A DNA stretch of 64,000 bases, from assembly GCA_037043235.1 (NCBI GenBank), contig JAWRVZ010000310.1, positions 417,501 to 481,500 on the forward strand. The letters run 5' to 3'. Every line of letters starts with the position of its first letter. Position 1 is the stretch's first letter. Below are positions 32,120 through 46,429 of the stretch, in pieces. Under the pieces are notes generated by a model. The model saw nothing but the letters and a program-made list of their open reading frames with translations, did no database searches and had not been told where the DNA came from. The position numbers and the translations under genes are program-made. Source of the DNA: Rhodeus uyekii (Eukaryota > Chordata > Actinopteri > Cypriniformes > Acheilognathidae).

Positions 32120-34375
32120 ATTTATGACGTCAGTGTCGGTTAAATGGGTTTAATGGGTTAATGCCCTGTAGATTTTCTCCCAAAATCAGCACAGAAAAGT
32201 GCTTGTGCTCGTGAATCCTTTGCCTTAAACAGCACTGAGTGATCTCGGAAGAGTGCGGATGAGTTTACGGTAGGGCTCGTTCTCCTGTTGAAATGTGTGA
32301 ATGCTTGTATGGGATGTTGTAGCGTTGGAGTTTAAAAGACAGCATTGCAGTTTGATCAGAAAATGCGTTTGACTCCACTAGATAATTCTCTCCGCTTTAG
32401 GAAAGGGATTCCCAAACTTTATTTCAGCCAAACCCCTTTGAGCTCAAGTCAATATCTCAATAATTTAACAACATATTTGCATGTTAACGTTTCTCTGATG
32501 TTGGCTAATGGCCAAAGGACGTGCTGATAAACAAACACAATATTTAATCTTTTTAGTAAGTGTCTGATTTAAAAAAAAAAGATTTATTTACATCTCAAAC
32601 CCTGCTTTATTTACTTTTGCTTGAAGTCCACTATTGCGCTTGATCTCCGGTGGGTTTTGATGGAGAGCGGTCGCTCCTGCGCTCTATTATTATGAGATAA
32701 AAGTGTGTATGTATGAAGACGCCCACCTCGGGTCACACACAGCAGGGTCCCGTCGCCGGAGACTCGGGATATCCTGTCAGAACCCTGATTTACTGACGAC
32801 TGACTCTTGGGTAAACAGTTTCATTTCCCTGTCCTGAGCTCTCTCATCTCTTCTAATGTAATGCAGGTGAACGCCAGAGAGAAACTCCTCCAGTCTTCAG
32901 CCCTGTAATTACATCCCCAAATGCACCCTGGCCCGCTTACAGTGGGACGACGGCGAGTTTAATCATCCGCTCTTTGATTTCGCCATCTAAAGAACAGTGT
33001 GTTTGATGCAGAACATGCAATGCTTTTTGTTCTTGTAGCTCTCCGTCATATTTTATTCCAGACATCTGTTCAGTCGTGACCCGCCGTCTACTTGCACTCG
33101 TGTGTTTCGTGACATTGCAAGAGTTGTCACAGATTGTCTTTAAATACCCGGTTTAATGAGGGTCTGAGCCCTACATGTATATGTTAGTGTACTAATAAAA
33201 GCTGAGTTATGCTTTTACAGTTTGCAGTGTTTCTGTTCCAGGAGAATGGGGCAGAAACATCCGACTTTAACACAAAAGTGATGTGCATGTACCTTGGCTT
33301 TGAAGTTTAACGGACACTCAAACGCAAAAGGGAAATGAGTCAATAAATGGGACAAAGGTCCGACAGGAGCAGCAGAATCCTGATTGTGTTCTGTGTGAGT
33401 TAGTTTGCAGCGCATGCAGTTAAAACAATATACATGCGCTCAAACTTCACTGTGGGATTATGGGTATTGCGCGTTATTTTAATGATTCCCGCAGGTCTCG
33501 CCCTTATAATGCAGGATGCATTCATTCGCTTTAGCAGGAAGGGTGTCAATCAATCCACACAGATTATTAAAAAATCAGTTTCTGCGAGACACAATTTCAG
33601 CACTACTGCGTCTCTCTCTCACTGTAAGCGCATCTCTAGTGCGTTGTAAGCAGCAATACTAGACTCGAGTTTTGGGAGAATTGTCACTTGCACAATCGAG
33701 TCAGTGTTGCGTCGTCACTAAAGTTTATTATTTGCTCGTCTTTTTTAAGTCTTAACATTCAAACTATTGGTTTTGAACTATTAAAGATGGTGAGAGATGG
33801 TTTTTCCCTGCGTGCAAACATATAGTAAAGCCTCCCAAACAGCTCACGAGTAACAAAACAGAGCTCTGTTTCACTGTTTATAGTGTTTTAGCGATCAAAA
33901 GCACACAATTATCTCAATTCTGCTCTTGGCGAATATCCTCCTAAACATGTCTTAAACAAACAGCGGAGAAATAAAGCACCCGTGTATCTCTATTAAATAA
34001 ATGGCACTAGCTCTTAAAGTGACGGCAGTCTAATATGTCACTTAATGTTGGTAAAACAACAAAACATGGCTTTAATTGTGAGGAATCAGGGTGTATTTAA
34101 CTAAAACAAGACTAAAATAATATAACATTTGATTATTCAGTTTTTGTAGTGTTTCTGAATGTTAGACCTACTCAACCAAAACATTTCTCTTTCATTTATA
34201 TCGTTATTCTATTGTATTTATTTGTGCTACTTTTTTAAACATTTCAAAGATTGAAATCAAGTTTACTTGTTTTGTGCGACCGCTTAAACAGCAAAATTAC
34301 CCCTTTGTAAAAACACAACAGTTAGATAACTGTAATGGAAAAGCATTTGTCTAAAATGCCCCCGTATGCAGATGA

Positions 34376-34387
34376 CCCCCCCCCCCC
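34376..34387. repeat. Poly-C tract (12)
   Basis: Twelve consecutive C, one of several such tracts in the intron. Confidence 0.95.
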
Positions 34388-37300
34388 GCCCTACTGTGGA
34401 TTTAACAGGAAGTAGGTCATCACAGGTAAACAAATGAAAAGAGAATCACTGCAAAGCAATTTTCCCAAGAATCCACGAGTTCTCCACAGCGACTGCTTTT
34501 GTCTCTGATAGCATAATTGGGACTCAGGTACGACCCGTAGCTTTTCCCAGTATGGGGTAGAGAAATGTGCCACGTCGAGAGCTTTGTGTTTTCACATGCA
34601 GCGGATGCAGCCGGTGCCCCCGAACGAAACCAGCGCGTAAACAGTCTGCTTCCCAGCATAGACACACATGCATCTTTTAATGACATTCAGCTTTTCCCCT
34701 GCTCTTTGTTTTTGTTGTTTTGTATCATTAGTCTGGTTTCCATTACATATGGCGCTGCCCACAGTCCACTCCGGGGAGATTCGCATGCTATACGCGACCG
34801 CAGAATGCCAGCCCCGGCTTCGGATGCTCCTGACGCCAATTCCTGCCCGCTGTTGTGTTTGTGCCTCAGTATAAGCTAATGTCCGGGTGAAGATAACCTC
34901 CCTAAAGCTGAGCAGACTCGTCTTTGCAGAGTAAACACGGCAAACAAGAGCGGCGTTGACTGGTCCGAGCGGCATGACGCCCTTCCTCCCCTCCGGCCCA
35001 TTACCTCTCATCGTGTTTATTCTGCTACTCCAAATATTGTTTCATCACTTAGAAGAAAAACAGCAAACAGCCACGAGGGCGTCTTTAAGGCCGGTCTTTA
35101 GCGTAGCAGGCCGTCAGCCTAGCGGGTTTGAGGTGCGCCGAGCGCGGCTCGCGTAGCGTCTGAATCAGGGCTTTGATGCTGACTGCCCCTGACACAAACA
35201 ATGCGGCCTTTCATAGCGCTCTCCCCGTCGTAATTAACTTGCTGAAAACCTTTTCCACCACTTGTTTTTTTAGGCCGCTTTCCACCGCTGCTCGAACGGC
35301 CCCAGAGGGACGCCGAGAGGATCGTGAGGGAGAGAGAGAGACAGTTTCACTGAACTTTTCTTATCGCTCGCCCTTTTAAAATCACCACAGAAGACAGCAG
35401 CGCAAAGCAGAGACTCTTTGTCGATGTTAAACCTCTCGATTCTTTCTCTAAGACTGTTGTGGCTGAAACGTCACCGAAAGAGACAAAGAAGAAAAAGGGG
35501 GAACAAAAAGAGGCAGCTAGAGTCTCTTGAAACTCACTATGTCATAAAATAATTGTGGGAAGACTCACAGTGTATTTATAAACTGCTGTCTGGAAGCAAC
35601 TGGGAGACAAATGGTGCAAGGCTCCAGAGCGCTCATAAAAACACAACGGGACTGGGACAGAAACCCATGCGTCCTCAAAAACACTCGCACTGCGTTTGTT
35701 AAAAGCTATGCAGATTAATTATCATGCGTTTTAAGTTCTCGTATTTTCACCAGAGTCCTAGTCAGCAATCGAGGAAAAAAGGAAACGACAACTAGCATTT
35801 CAAAATTGAAATGTTCAATATTTCCCAATAGTAGTGTGTTTGCAACATGCTGGAATCAATCGCGAGTCTAATTACCTGTGCGTTTTCTGTGACGAGAAGC
35901 ATTTGTGTGCTAATAGAGCATTTCACATCAGTGCATCATTCATAATGCAGTTCACACTCGTGTGTCCAGACGCCACCGCTGTCTCTTTGTCTTGTGAAGT
36001 TTCTCTGCAGATTCAGTAGGCATTATAGACACGAGGTGGTTTACTCTGAGTCTTAATGTCTTGAGACCTCATCCGTTTGATAAATGCTGCCCTGTGTGGG
36101 CTGCTCTTTCCAATCCGAACACGATAAGGTTCATTAAAGTTATTTAAACTCCGCCATGCATGTCCTCAGACCACAGAATAAGCATTATCGATGTGGTTTC
36201 TGTGACTGTACCTCATCCTGACCCTTTGCTGTTCTCTGAAACACACTCCAGTGGTCTGTCAGCTGTAATTAGCACCAAGCTTTTACCTACTCGCTCTCGT
36301 AGCGCGGTAACGTTTACTCTATCTGACACTGTTTAACTCAGTTGCTTGTTTGATGTAATGCGCAGTGCTGGTATCAGGCCATCATCCTCAGGTACGACAT
36401 CATTAGTGTGGACCGCGGCTACACGTCCAGACCCACGAGGACGGACGCTAACTGTATCGCGAATTTGGGAGTTTTAAAGTACAAGATGTCGCGTGAGATA
36501 AAGCCAAGTTAATGTTTTTGACACGTATTAAAGGCTTAATAGGGAATTTCATTTTCTGTCACAATGGGGCGGCTTTGACGGCCAGTTCACACAGAGTCAA
36601 TCTGTCTGTCTTTCTGAATCTGAATCCGACTGAATCACGCCGGGATTTGCGTTGAAGAAGCGCCCTGCGTTTATCAGCTGTGCACTCTGGGGATTTAACT
36701 TGATTAGTTAGCTCTGATTAAATTTCCTTCTGGCCCAGTACGGCACTCTCTGTCTTTACTTTCAGACCCAAGATGACTTCAGCTCTGCGCTGATGGATCG
36801 CAGTCGACAGCTTTCTAATTCTGCTGTCTTTCCATGCAGCAGTTATGAATGGTAAAGGAAGTTACAGAGGAGGTGGAGTAGGACGTTTGAGACTGCTGGA
36901 GGGAGTGTGACGCCTCGGAGGGACGCGATGTCCAATCAAGTCCTCCTACTGAAGAGATTGGCTTCAGGGATGGAGCGCATGTCTCTGCTGGGTCAAGGGC
37001 GGACGGTGACTCTCACGCCTTTGACCCGAAGCGTTATCGCCCAGAGTTAGACGTTATTCCTGAAGTTAATCGAAGCTGATGGGCGCGCGACACAATGCTG
37101 GTGGTATTTGCACAACATCGTGCTTTCCACATCCACTTCTGTCACGGTTAAACTGATTTGAGGAGGCGACAAAGGAAGAGCGCTGCTAAAAAAAACAACT
37201 TCTAACCTCTCATTTCTGCCTCTGATTACACCTTCACCTCCCTCTTTGAGTTCTGGGAACTTCCCACTCGAAATAGCTGCTCTTTTAATAGAACATCAAA

Positions 37301-39224
37301 CTGTGATGAACGCAGGGGAGTTTGTAATTTTAGACATTTCCCCCTCTTTTCCACATCGCTAGAAACCCGAGAGGGGACCTGGAGAGCGAGAGAGCGACTG
37401 ATTTGAAACAGAGAGTGGTTAACCTCCTTCAGTCCCCGATCCGGCTTCCTCGCCTCTGGCTGAACCGCTCGCCTCATCTGCATGCCCAACCGGAGACGGC
37501 CGTTCACCTTTCGGACGAAGCGCTGTTAAATGATTGAGCGGCGCGAGAGGAAACGAGAGCCCGCTGTCAGTCAATCCCGATGGAGTGCGTGTCAGCGATC
37601 CACCTTTTGTCTGTTGAGTTATTCCTCCCTGCTCAATCATACGTCTACCTGCTGTGCTTTCTCTGAGACGGGCCTCACTTGACCGTACGAAGCTCCTCTG
37701 TTGATACCCTCCATTGTTCCTCCGTGCCGTGATCTACAGCCTATTGAATACCCGGAGCAACAATGCATCCATTCACACGCAGCGTTCAAGGCCACCCAAA
37801 TCCCATATGGCAGCAGGAGGATGCTGGGAATTTCCTGCATTTTTTTTCTTTTCTTCCCTTTTTGAATCCGTACCACAAAAATGCGCTCATGTCTTTGGCA
37901 GATCTTTTCCAGGGCCGTGCGGTTCTGCTTTCTGTCTTGTCTTGGCAGCTCTTCTCCAGCGCGTCTCTGATCATCGTGGCTCGGTCAGGTTCGAGCGCTC
38001 TGGAGTGGCGGCGGCCCCTGCGGCCCCTGCGGCGGTGGTCTTATATTCAAGTCCCTGTGAATAAGGACGTCTGCTTTGATAACCTGACCTGTTTATTCAC
38101 CAGTGTCTCCGGGGCAGGACCGCTTTGATCAGCTCCAAATTAACTGACCAGTAAGGGAAATATTCAACGTTTATGATCCCAGCTGGCTTCCCTCTCCTGC
38201 TCCGGGAGCTTCTTTTGCACTGCTTTTCATCTCTTAGTAAATGTTTGCGGTGTTGCTTCCCTTTTCAGAAAGTTGGCAAAGTTTTTCCACCCCAGATATG
38301 TAACCAGTATATGCTAATAAGCAAAAAAATCTGGTTACTTTAAGGAAGAATCTGTTCCCAGAGAATTCATCCTTTATTAAATGCAATTCGATAAAGCTTT
38401 TATATACCAATTAATACGTTTTGCAGATTTCCCCCTTCAAAAAAATGCTTAAAGTCAGCAGATTCTGCCGGTTCTAGTCCATAAGGGACCATATCCTGAC
38501 CCGTTTGCTACATCTATATTGCTGTGCAGTTAAACGTGTGCTTATGTAGACAGTATTTTTATCCTTTATTGGAAAAGCTGCACATGTGTCCGGATCGTGC
38601 AATGGTTTCCAGCGCAACACTGGGCCGATGTTAAGCCCTATCTGGACCTCTTCAACAACACAACCCTGATTAATAGCCTCTCACCGCCGTGCCATTCATC
38701 ATCTTTAAAAGAGAGACGGAGAATAAGACGAGAGAAAAAAAAATATCGAGGTAAGAAAAGAGTGGAAAGTGCTTACTTGAGAGACCTTAAATCATCCGGG
38801 GTGTTTTTCTTCCTCCTTTTTTTCCCCCTGTCCACTTTCACCGTCTCTTTTTGCCTTTCTTTCTCCCTGCGCTCTCGATATCACACTCTTCCAGCCGCGG
38901 TGTAATCACGGCAGGTGTGAATGCGGGGGCAGAGGCATTGTTGGCCTGTAGGTGAGCTGGCAGAGGTGAAGATAGCGCATGTCCTGTTCCCGGGCGCAGC
39001 GGGGAAACCGAACCGCGTCAAGGTCAGCTCTCGGTCATCTGCGAGGCTCAGTTCTCTTTAATGAATCACGCTTGCACACTTTCACAAATTATAAGCAAAT
39101 CAAGTGGCTTTTTCAGAAACTCAGCTCAGCCATTTTTCAGCAGTTATTGCTAATTTCCGCGGTGGTAATGTGCCGGCCGGCAGACATCAGCAGTGGGAGA
39201 CCTCAGTGATAATGGCACCTACAT

Positions 39225-39620
39225 CTTTTTAAGGAGCGCAGATAAGAATGAGGAATGAGCTCTCAGCCGCTTTCCACTGGCGTAGATAATGCCGCAGAAA
39301 TGAAGTTCCATTACCAGTGTCGTATTTCAGCGCTACGCTGCCAAAGCCAGTCTCTCGAATCCTGAATGGGCAAGATAGTGCAGAACACGGGCACAAGTGT
39401 GACCATATTGCTCTGCGTGTCACTGGCAATGGCTTTGGCTCTCGCTCTGTGTCGCCACTGTGAAAATATTGGCCGAACTCTATGGGCGCAGTGTGTGCTC
39501 TGGCTCCATCCCTCCTGTCCTGTTTTCCTCTTCCAGGCCTGGCCCGAGACCTGTAGGGGCAGCCGGCTAACCTCCGGGGCAGCTGGCCGGCCTGATGGGC
39601 CCCATTCATCACACGGGCTG
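39225..39620. promoter_or_regulatory. Candidate intronic regulatory block
   Basis: Unique stretch with GCAGATAAGAATGAGGAATG (GATA core), GGCGTAGATAATGCCGC and CACAAGTGTGACCATATTG (39390). Overlapping frames on opposite strands (127 and 103 codons) have no recognisable domain. Confidence 0.28.
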
Positions 39621-39768
39621 CTCTGGGCCCCTTTACTCAGGCCTGTTGTTGACTTTATTGTGATAGTTATTAAATGAACCCTGATGATGGGGCAGTGGTA
39701 AGAAAGCTTTCAAGCCACACCACAGGGAGGTGCATTCCAGACGGAAAACCGGCCGCTCGGGACGAGAA

Positions 39769-39796
39769 GGAGAGAGAGAGAGAGAGAAAGAGAGGG
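39769..39796. repeat. (GA)n microsatellite
   Basis: About 28 bp of GA with one AAAG break. Confidence 0.93.
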
Positions 39797-40256
39797 GTCC
39801 CCGTTACCCGTAAGACGGATGACTTGCCCCAGGCCCGGTCTGAATGCTGGAACGCCCCCTGCGGTGTGGCAGAGAAACATCCAGCCTACCGCGCACACAG
39901 GCTTTCATTTGCTCAGCGGGAGAGGGGTTATCCGGGGCCGGCGGGGGCCGACTCTTCACTCGCGGTATTAAACGACAGCCAACAGTTGGCATGAGAAAAT
40001 CATCTCGGGCCTCCCTGCTGCCGGGCAGCGCTGCAGTGGATTGTGTTGCCCGGGGGCCGCCCGCACCCCAGCTGCAGGATCGAGCGGGGGCCCCGGGGCC
40101 ACACGAAAACCCCTTCAAAGACTGTTCTCTCAGAACAATAGAGGGCAGGCTGCCCTTTTCTTTACGTTCCTTCATGCTTTTATTGGTCTTTGGAGTTTTT
40201 TCCCATCAGGCCTGGTGTTTGGAGGCATTTCCTGTCAGCAGTGCCCGCTCTGCTGT

Positions 40257-40278
40257 TGTGTGTGTGTGTGTGTGTGTC
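40257..40278. repeat. (GT)n microsatellite
   Basis: Eleven GT units; open frames through it carry a Cys/Val run and are artefacts. Confidence 0.93.
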
Positions 40279-41584
40279 TCCTCTTGTGAGCGCCGGCGCT
40301 GCAGGTGTGTGCTGTGTTGTGAGATGGAGACAGCTGGAGGCTGAATTTGAGATTCCCAGGTGAACCCACATTTATATGCGAGTGAATTACCCTTGTAGCC
40401 ATTCATTACCAATAAACAAATAAACGCGAAAATGATCCAGCCTCCTCTCCCAGATTTTGGGCTTCGTAATTGTCTTCTCAATTAACACAGAGGTGGAAAT
40501 TAAAGGGACAACACTGTCTCTTTATCTGTTCATCCGTGCGATTTATTGCTTCCTGAAAATCAAAGAGAACAGAGGATGCTCCTTCATTCAAGATGAATGC
40601 TTATTCTCAGTAATATTTCTCATGACATTCTCTAGGAGAAAACACACACTTGAGTTGATAGTCATTCAGTAAAAGTAGCTCATCGTCATGAGAAATGTTA
40701 ATGTGGAGACTTTTGATTATTAGAGTTCACTCTTCTGATACATGCGAGATCAGAGTTGATCTCGCTTCTGCCCAGTCTTTCTGAACAGCATGTCAGGTTT
40801 AATGTGAGATCTTCTGTCAGTGAACGGCCTCCTGCATAGATGCACTGCGAACAACAGCTGAAGGAAGCCGGCGTGAGAGAGACTCATTTCACGACACATG
40901 AATGTGCATTTTTCACATCAGCGCAGTCAGAAGGTTTTTCTCTGCTGTGATTGATGTTTGGGTGTGTGTGTGGCATGGAAGGGTGGCACGGTCTTCCCAC
41001 AGCCGTTAGTCTCCATTATTCTCAGTAATTGCATTATCGTCTCTTATATTATTTTTTATTATGCTTTCCTCCCCGCCATTGCTCCTATGACCATGCATGC
41101 AGTGTGTGTGTTGATGGTGTGGGGATGTAAATGTGGCGCAGTGAGAGCCGTGAATTGCCTTTTGAATCCGAGGGAAATGTAATGGAGAGCAGGACGAGAC
41201 CGAACGGCTTCAGCCGCAGCAACCTTTAATCCGTGCACCTGAATGCAGCGTTTCACAGCAGAACACAGCTGATATTTACTCCAAATGAATTTCCACACGT
41301 TCTATTTAATCAAATGCCAGAGAAATTAATTGATTTGGATTTTTCCCCACTGTAGTGTTGATGTCATTTCCATTGGCTTATAACTGAAATTGGCGGGAAA
41401 AATAGGGTTTGTTTCCCCTTAAATCTGGTCCAAAATGAGAAACTCCATATCAGTTTACTAGATATGACTCTTGTGCATATTATATTTATAGCATAAATGG
41501 TTAATATTTATTGTGCCACTTCAGTGTTGAGCATTCAGAGGATTTATCAAGGCAAACTTTACATTTTGACTCTGGTCTAAAAAG

Positions 41585-41645
41585 CAGGGCTGCCCAATCC
41601 GTGGATCCCGATCTACCTTGACGAAAGACTGATGTCCTCATTTAA
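41585..41645 (+). mobile_element. Possible hAT-type terminal fragment
   Basis: CAGGGCTGCCCAATCC and GATCTACCTT resemble the end of a common fish hAT-type element. No partner end or target duplication was found, so this is tentative. Confidence 0.3.
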
Positions 41646-42307
41646 TAAATGATCTTTTGTGAATGAGTGTGGAAATTCAGTGAATTCCTCTTCCTGTCAT
41701 TCCAGTTCAACTTCCTGTATGCTGTGGCCAATTCAGTTCACGTTTACATGGCAAGACAGAAAAGAAAAGCGATTGAAAGTGACGCTTCACCATTTGCATT
41801 TATTCCCGTTTGATTTTGAGCCGACCCAGTTCTCTAAACGATCTCTCTCTCATCCACGTCCATCAATGGATCTCTCTCGATCGCTCAAGCACCTGCAACA
41901 CGAACGCAGCCGGTCAGCGGTTGTTAATGGTTTAGTGTGTTTCCCACGGACAGTGCGGCTCATTATCCGCCCAACGCCTCGATGAATGGGTCTGAAGGAG
42001 CGTCTCCGCGACCCCGAACGAATGTCAAGCGCTCGCCTCTCACTCCGCCGCTCGCTAGCTCACTGTAAATGGACTAGCGGCCACCGGCTCCACGTTAACC
42101 CTTACTCTCGCTCCACTCACTCACTCGTCCAGTCACAGGCTGAACGTTTCGCCGGGAGAGGAAGAGCTTGCGTTGGGTTCTCTTTCCACAGTCGTGCCAC
42201 TGGCGCTCTTGAGCTCACACCTCTTTAATCTTTCAGTGTTTTGTTCCGTTTGGATAACCTCCCGGTGACCTCCATGTTCTCCGTCTCATAAGGACGCTAA
42301 AATCCAC

Positions 42308-42310
<3 letters not shown>

Positions 42311-42349
<39 letters not shown>
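42311..42349. repeat. (CT)n microsatellite
   Basis: About 19 pure CT units. Confidence 0.96.
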
Positions 42350-42351
<2 letters not shown>

Positions 42352-43241
42352 ATCTTCCTCTTTGTGTATTCTAGAAAACGTCTTTGTCATGAGTGTAATT
42401 ACGGGGTATGGATCTAATTTAAAATGCAACGGAGCATAATGGGTCTCACATTGCGGACGAAACATGTCAAGTCTTGATTTTAGAGTGCAATTACACACTT
42501 CGAAAGGTCATGCAATGTTGTATGATCACGTTACACTTATTTATCTGCACCGTTTCCATTTCGAATGGCTGTTTGAGTTCTAGTCTCATTACTGTGTGTT
42601 TTTGCAGTAAATGTTAATTGAGGTTAACTTGTGATCCGACAGGTTCAGCAAATCAGTTTCTAATAGCAGTGTTGTCATGTTTGGATCACACAGGTTTAAG
42701 CTGAATTGCAGTAAAATGCGAGCGTCTGACGGTTGAAACGCAAGTTGGCGTCTCTGAGAGTGCGCAGACACACCTGACAGAAGTCCAACACGTCCTTCGA
42801 TCCTCGCGAGATTACACGCTAAAGGAGCAGTGCGGTCCATTCATCCGCTTCACTGCACTGACGTCTCTATAGGAAACATGACGTTTTTCTGCGTAATTAA
42901 CATGCTCTCTTGAACCTTGATTTAACTGTTACTCGCATGAAACGAGGTGTTGTTCAGAAGATCAGGGAGTTTGTCGTGTTTAATGGAGAAGGCAGTGCAT
43001 GTGTGTTGGTAATGGAGGGAAAGAGATGATTGTGTTTCCAGTAAATGGCTCGGATTGAATCTGAAGCTTTCACTGTATCGGCCGGGAAAATATTCTGTCT
43101 GACAACCCACCCCCCCCCACCCCACACCCCCCCCCTCAGATTGGCGCACATTTAACCCCGCCACCAGACCTGGTGCAATATTAATGCACTTAAACGCGGA
43201 TGAGGTGAAAGAGGTCTGCAGAAGACAGGACCCCCGCGGGC

Positions 43242-43282
43242 AACACGCACACACGCGCACACACACGCACACACACGCACAC

Positions 43283-43358
<76 letters not shown>
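43242..43358. repeat. (CA)n microsatellite with CGCA variants
   Basis: About 117 bp, the left 45 bp with periodic CGCACACA, the right about 70 bp pure CA. A C-rich stretch (43109-43136) lies upstream. Confidence 0.96.
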
Positions 43359-43360
<2 letters not shown>

Positions 43361-44669
43361 ACCGCTGGTCTGGAATCTTTTCCGTTGGTTATTGTTTTAA
43401 GGCCCCTACGATATTTCTCTAAAATCATCAATAAAAGGCATATCTTACTAATTGAAATCATGAAGCTTAATAAATTCAACAATTTTATTAGTGTTAACAA
43501 AAATCATGTTTTGGGCCAATGAAATCAGTTTTAGTTTTTTGTCAATTTTTTTTGTTTGTTTTGTTTTCTGGATTACATTGGATTGGTTTATTGATAAAAA
43601 AATGTCTAATTACTTTCATAAAAACAACAATTTATTTTATATATTTATTATTTATTTTTATATATATATTTATGTATTTTATATTATAGTCATATATTTT
43701 TGTTTTATTTATATATTATTATTTTATTTTTTAAAGATTTTTTAAATACAATTTTACTAATTAAAAAGCATGTTTAAAAAAAGTGCTATAAACAGAATTT
43801 ATTTTTCCTTAATTTGTTGTTATTAGTATTATTGCATTGAGATGTAATATAATATATTTCTGTCACAATTTCTTCAAGTTAAACCTTTATTTTGACGAGT
43901 CGCCGTGAAGAGCTTTGATCTTGTGTGTTTATGATATGATGATAATTCATACTCTAATCTATCACTATTTGATCACAAGAATTTGATAAATTTCACTACA
44001 TTCCCCATTAAATTCACTTATTTTTTTCTATTCTGCATTGTGGAAATCATTGTGCCCAATAAAGAAGTTGGTTTCTCTCATCACGGCTGCATTTATTTGA
44101 TCAAACAGCAGTGAAATCTCGCAGTGTTGTCATGATGTTGTGGTTGTTGATGAGCGATCATGTTTCACGTGTGTGGCGATGTCTTTGAACTCTGCTCTCA
44201 GGTTTGAAGCACAATCTTAAAGCAGATTAAGGGATAAAGGTGTGTTTATTTGAAAGCCGCAACCCCAGAATTCCCCTTCAAACACCTGCCGTGTGCCGAA
44301 GCTCCCGGAGCCTGTGCAGAATCCTGATCTGTGGGAAGAGGGACGGGAGCGTGCGCAAAGGCCAGGGACCGTGTGTGAGAGTGAATAATGAATAAGAAGC
44401 CGTGTGGGGGGGGAGAGATGGAGAGAATGATAGGAAAAGAAAAAGAGGGTTTTAGCAGCAAGAGCTCGGCGTAACACTTAAACCCGGCAGGATTAGGTGA
44501 ACTCTGAAACACTGGGCCTCTGGGATGTGCCCTACCTCTCCTTAAGCCCCGCCCACCTGATCATGTGACGCGCTGAGCCGGCCAATCACAGCAGTGCATG
44601 TTCATCCTGGTTTAGTCATTCACGGCAACTCGTTCTAGCACTTGTAGTATAAATCATGTGAGATGAGCT

Positions 44670-44744
44670 TTCCTGTGTGTCTAACAGTAGAGAGCAGCGC
44701 TTGCAACATCAAGGTCATGGGTTTGATTCCCAGGGAAAGCAAGA
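44670..44744 (+). mobile_element. tRNA-derived SINE head, 3'-truncated
   Basis: TCCTGTGTGTCTAACAGTAG through GGTTTGATTCCCAGGG and AAAGCAAG nearly matches the head at 31968, but the body is missing after AAGCAAG. Confidence 0.72.
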
Positions 44745-44848
44745 TTTCTATGATGGCTGACGGGTCGCTTTACCCTCATGCCAGTGTCAGCCGTGGGTCA
44801 GAGGGGGCTGTTGTCATGGCGCTATATGAAGTCATCAGTGCCGTGGGA

Positions 44849-44866
44849 CCCCCCCCCCCCCCCCCC
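44849..44866. repeat. Poly-C tract (18)
   Basis: Eighteen C, then AAA and six more C. Confidence 0.95.
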
Positions 44867-45107
44867 AAACCCCCCGGTCCACTTCCATTAGCACCTTCAG
44901 AGGCTCAGCTGTGATTGAAGTGACAAAGATGGCTGATATTGGGCATTAATATTTCATGCGTCTGTGGGCGTCACGTATACGTTATCCTTCAATCTCACGC
45001 ATCTTTAAGCTGCTGGATGCTCTGCTTCTGAGGATCGAGTCTCGGGTTTAACTTCATCTACAATCAGGTGTTTCAGCAAAGATCATCTCAACTGCACTGC
45101 TGATGGC

Positions 45108-45138
45108 AATCATCATCATCATCATCATCATCATCATG
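45108..45138. repeat. (ATC)n trinucleotide repeat
   Basis: About ten ATC units, ending in ATGATTATT. Confidence 0.95.
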
Positions 45139-46429
45139 ATTATTACCGTATTAATGAATCCAAGGTGAATTCAGGTTGACTGGGACACATTATGCCATTG
45201 AGATGACTGGGGAAAAGTGTCATTATTATATAATTAAAATTATATATAAAAATAATATAATGTAATTGTAATATAATAATATATTATTATTTTTACCTCC
45301 AATATAAAAAAAATATTTACTATAATTTTGTTTTTATTATTATTCACTTAGTTACTTTTCTTATGTTATTGTGATACTTCAAATCAGCATTAACAGAATA
45401 CTTAAAAATAAGTGAAATCTCCCTAAATATTTTAGTCACATGTATTGCAACTTTAACAAAACATTTTTTAGGAAGAAAACAAAAACTTGTACTTTTTTAT
45501 CCCTCAAAGAGCCGTAAGACTGAAATGATCTGTTGTTCAATATGAATCTACAATATGAGAGGTGATGAAAACACATAGTCCAGTTCTTTGCGTTCGCTGG
45601 AAAAAGGTTTTAGCTCGTATTGAATGTGGACATTCCTCTAAAGATACCCAGATTTGAAGTCGTGGAAAGTCCGAGAAAAGCTCAACCGCTCTGCGTTTGT
45701 GTGCTTCTCTTGTGGCTGCGCCAGGCCGGCTTTGCAATTCTTTAAATGTCTGGTCCGTGCAGTAATTGTACGCTGTCTCTGGTGATTGGTAGCTGGGAGA
45801 AAGCGTCCGGATCCCTGCTGTCATTACCCACGTCTTGAAGAGCCCTTGCCCTGCAGATCGGGGTGAGCGAGGCTGAAACCTCTCTGTTTATTTTGGCCTG
45901 CCGGTTATCTCATGAATCATTTATTTTCAGAGCACAAATGTGAGTTGGTAAGATGCTGGCAGGGTTAAGTGGCTGCCCATCTGAAGGAAGCATTAGGCAG
46001 AAAGAGGCAGCAGCTGGCGGGCCGATGACTGTGGCACACGCACAGGTGCCGACGCTTCACCCACACGCCGCTAATGCCACTGCGCCAGTCTCCTCTGAGC
46101 TTGCAGTGCCTTCAGGAGACCCTCACACTCAAATCCAACCACTGCAATTCCTCTTCATGCCACTAGTTTAAATCTGCTTATTAGTTACTCATTATTGTTT
46201 ATTATGTAAATGCATTTTGCTAATAGAAAAAGAGCTTTGATTGCTGGAATGGGGGAAAGAACAGAATCTCCAAAACTCTTTGGCAAGTTTGTTTCAATAA
46301 CATATTTCAAATATACAATATAAAGTGACAATGTAGTGCTTTTTTCATTAATGACCATGAGTTAATGACCATGAACATTCCAACGAAGTAAAACTATTAA
46401 AAAATGAAATAAATGAACTAGCACATGTC

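Noticed and set aside
37714..38128. Two overlapping 116-121 codon frames
   Set aside because: They are in different frames over the same DNA with no domain, and the hydrophobic stretch in one is not enough to call a gene.
39844..40344. 166-codon plus-strand frame as an exon
   Set aside because: It runs through a GT microsatellite (Cys/Val run), is opposed by a 123-codon minus frame, and shows no recognisable domain or splice pattern.
43152..43500. Cys/Val-repeat proteins on the minus strand
   Set aside because: Direct translation of the CA microsatellite at 43242-43358.
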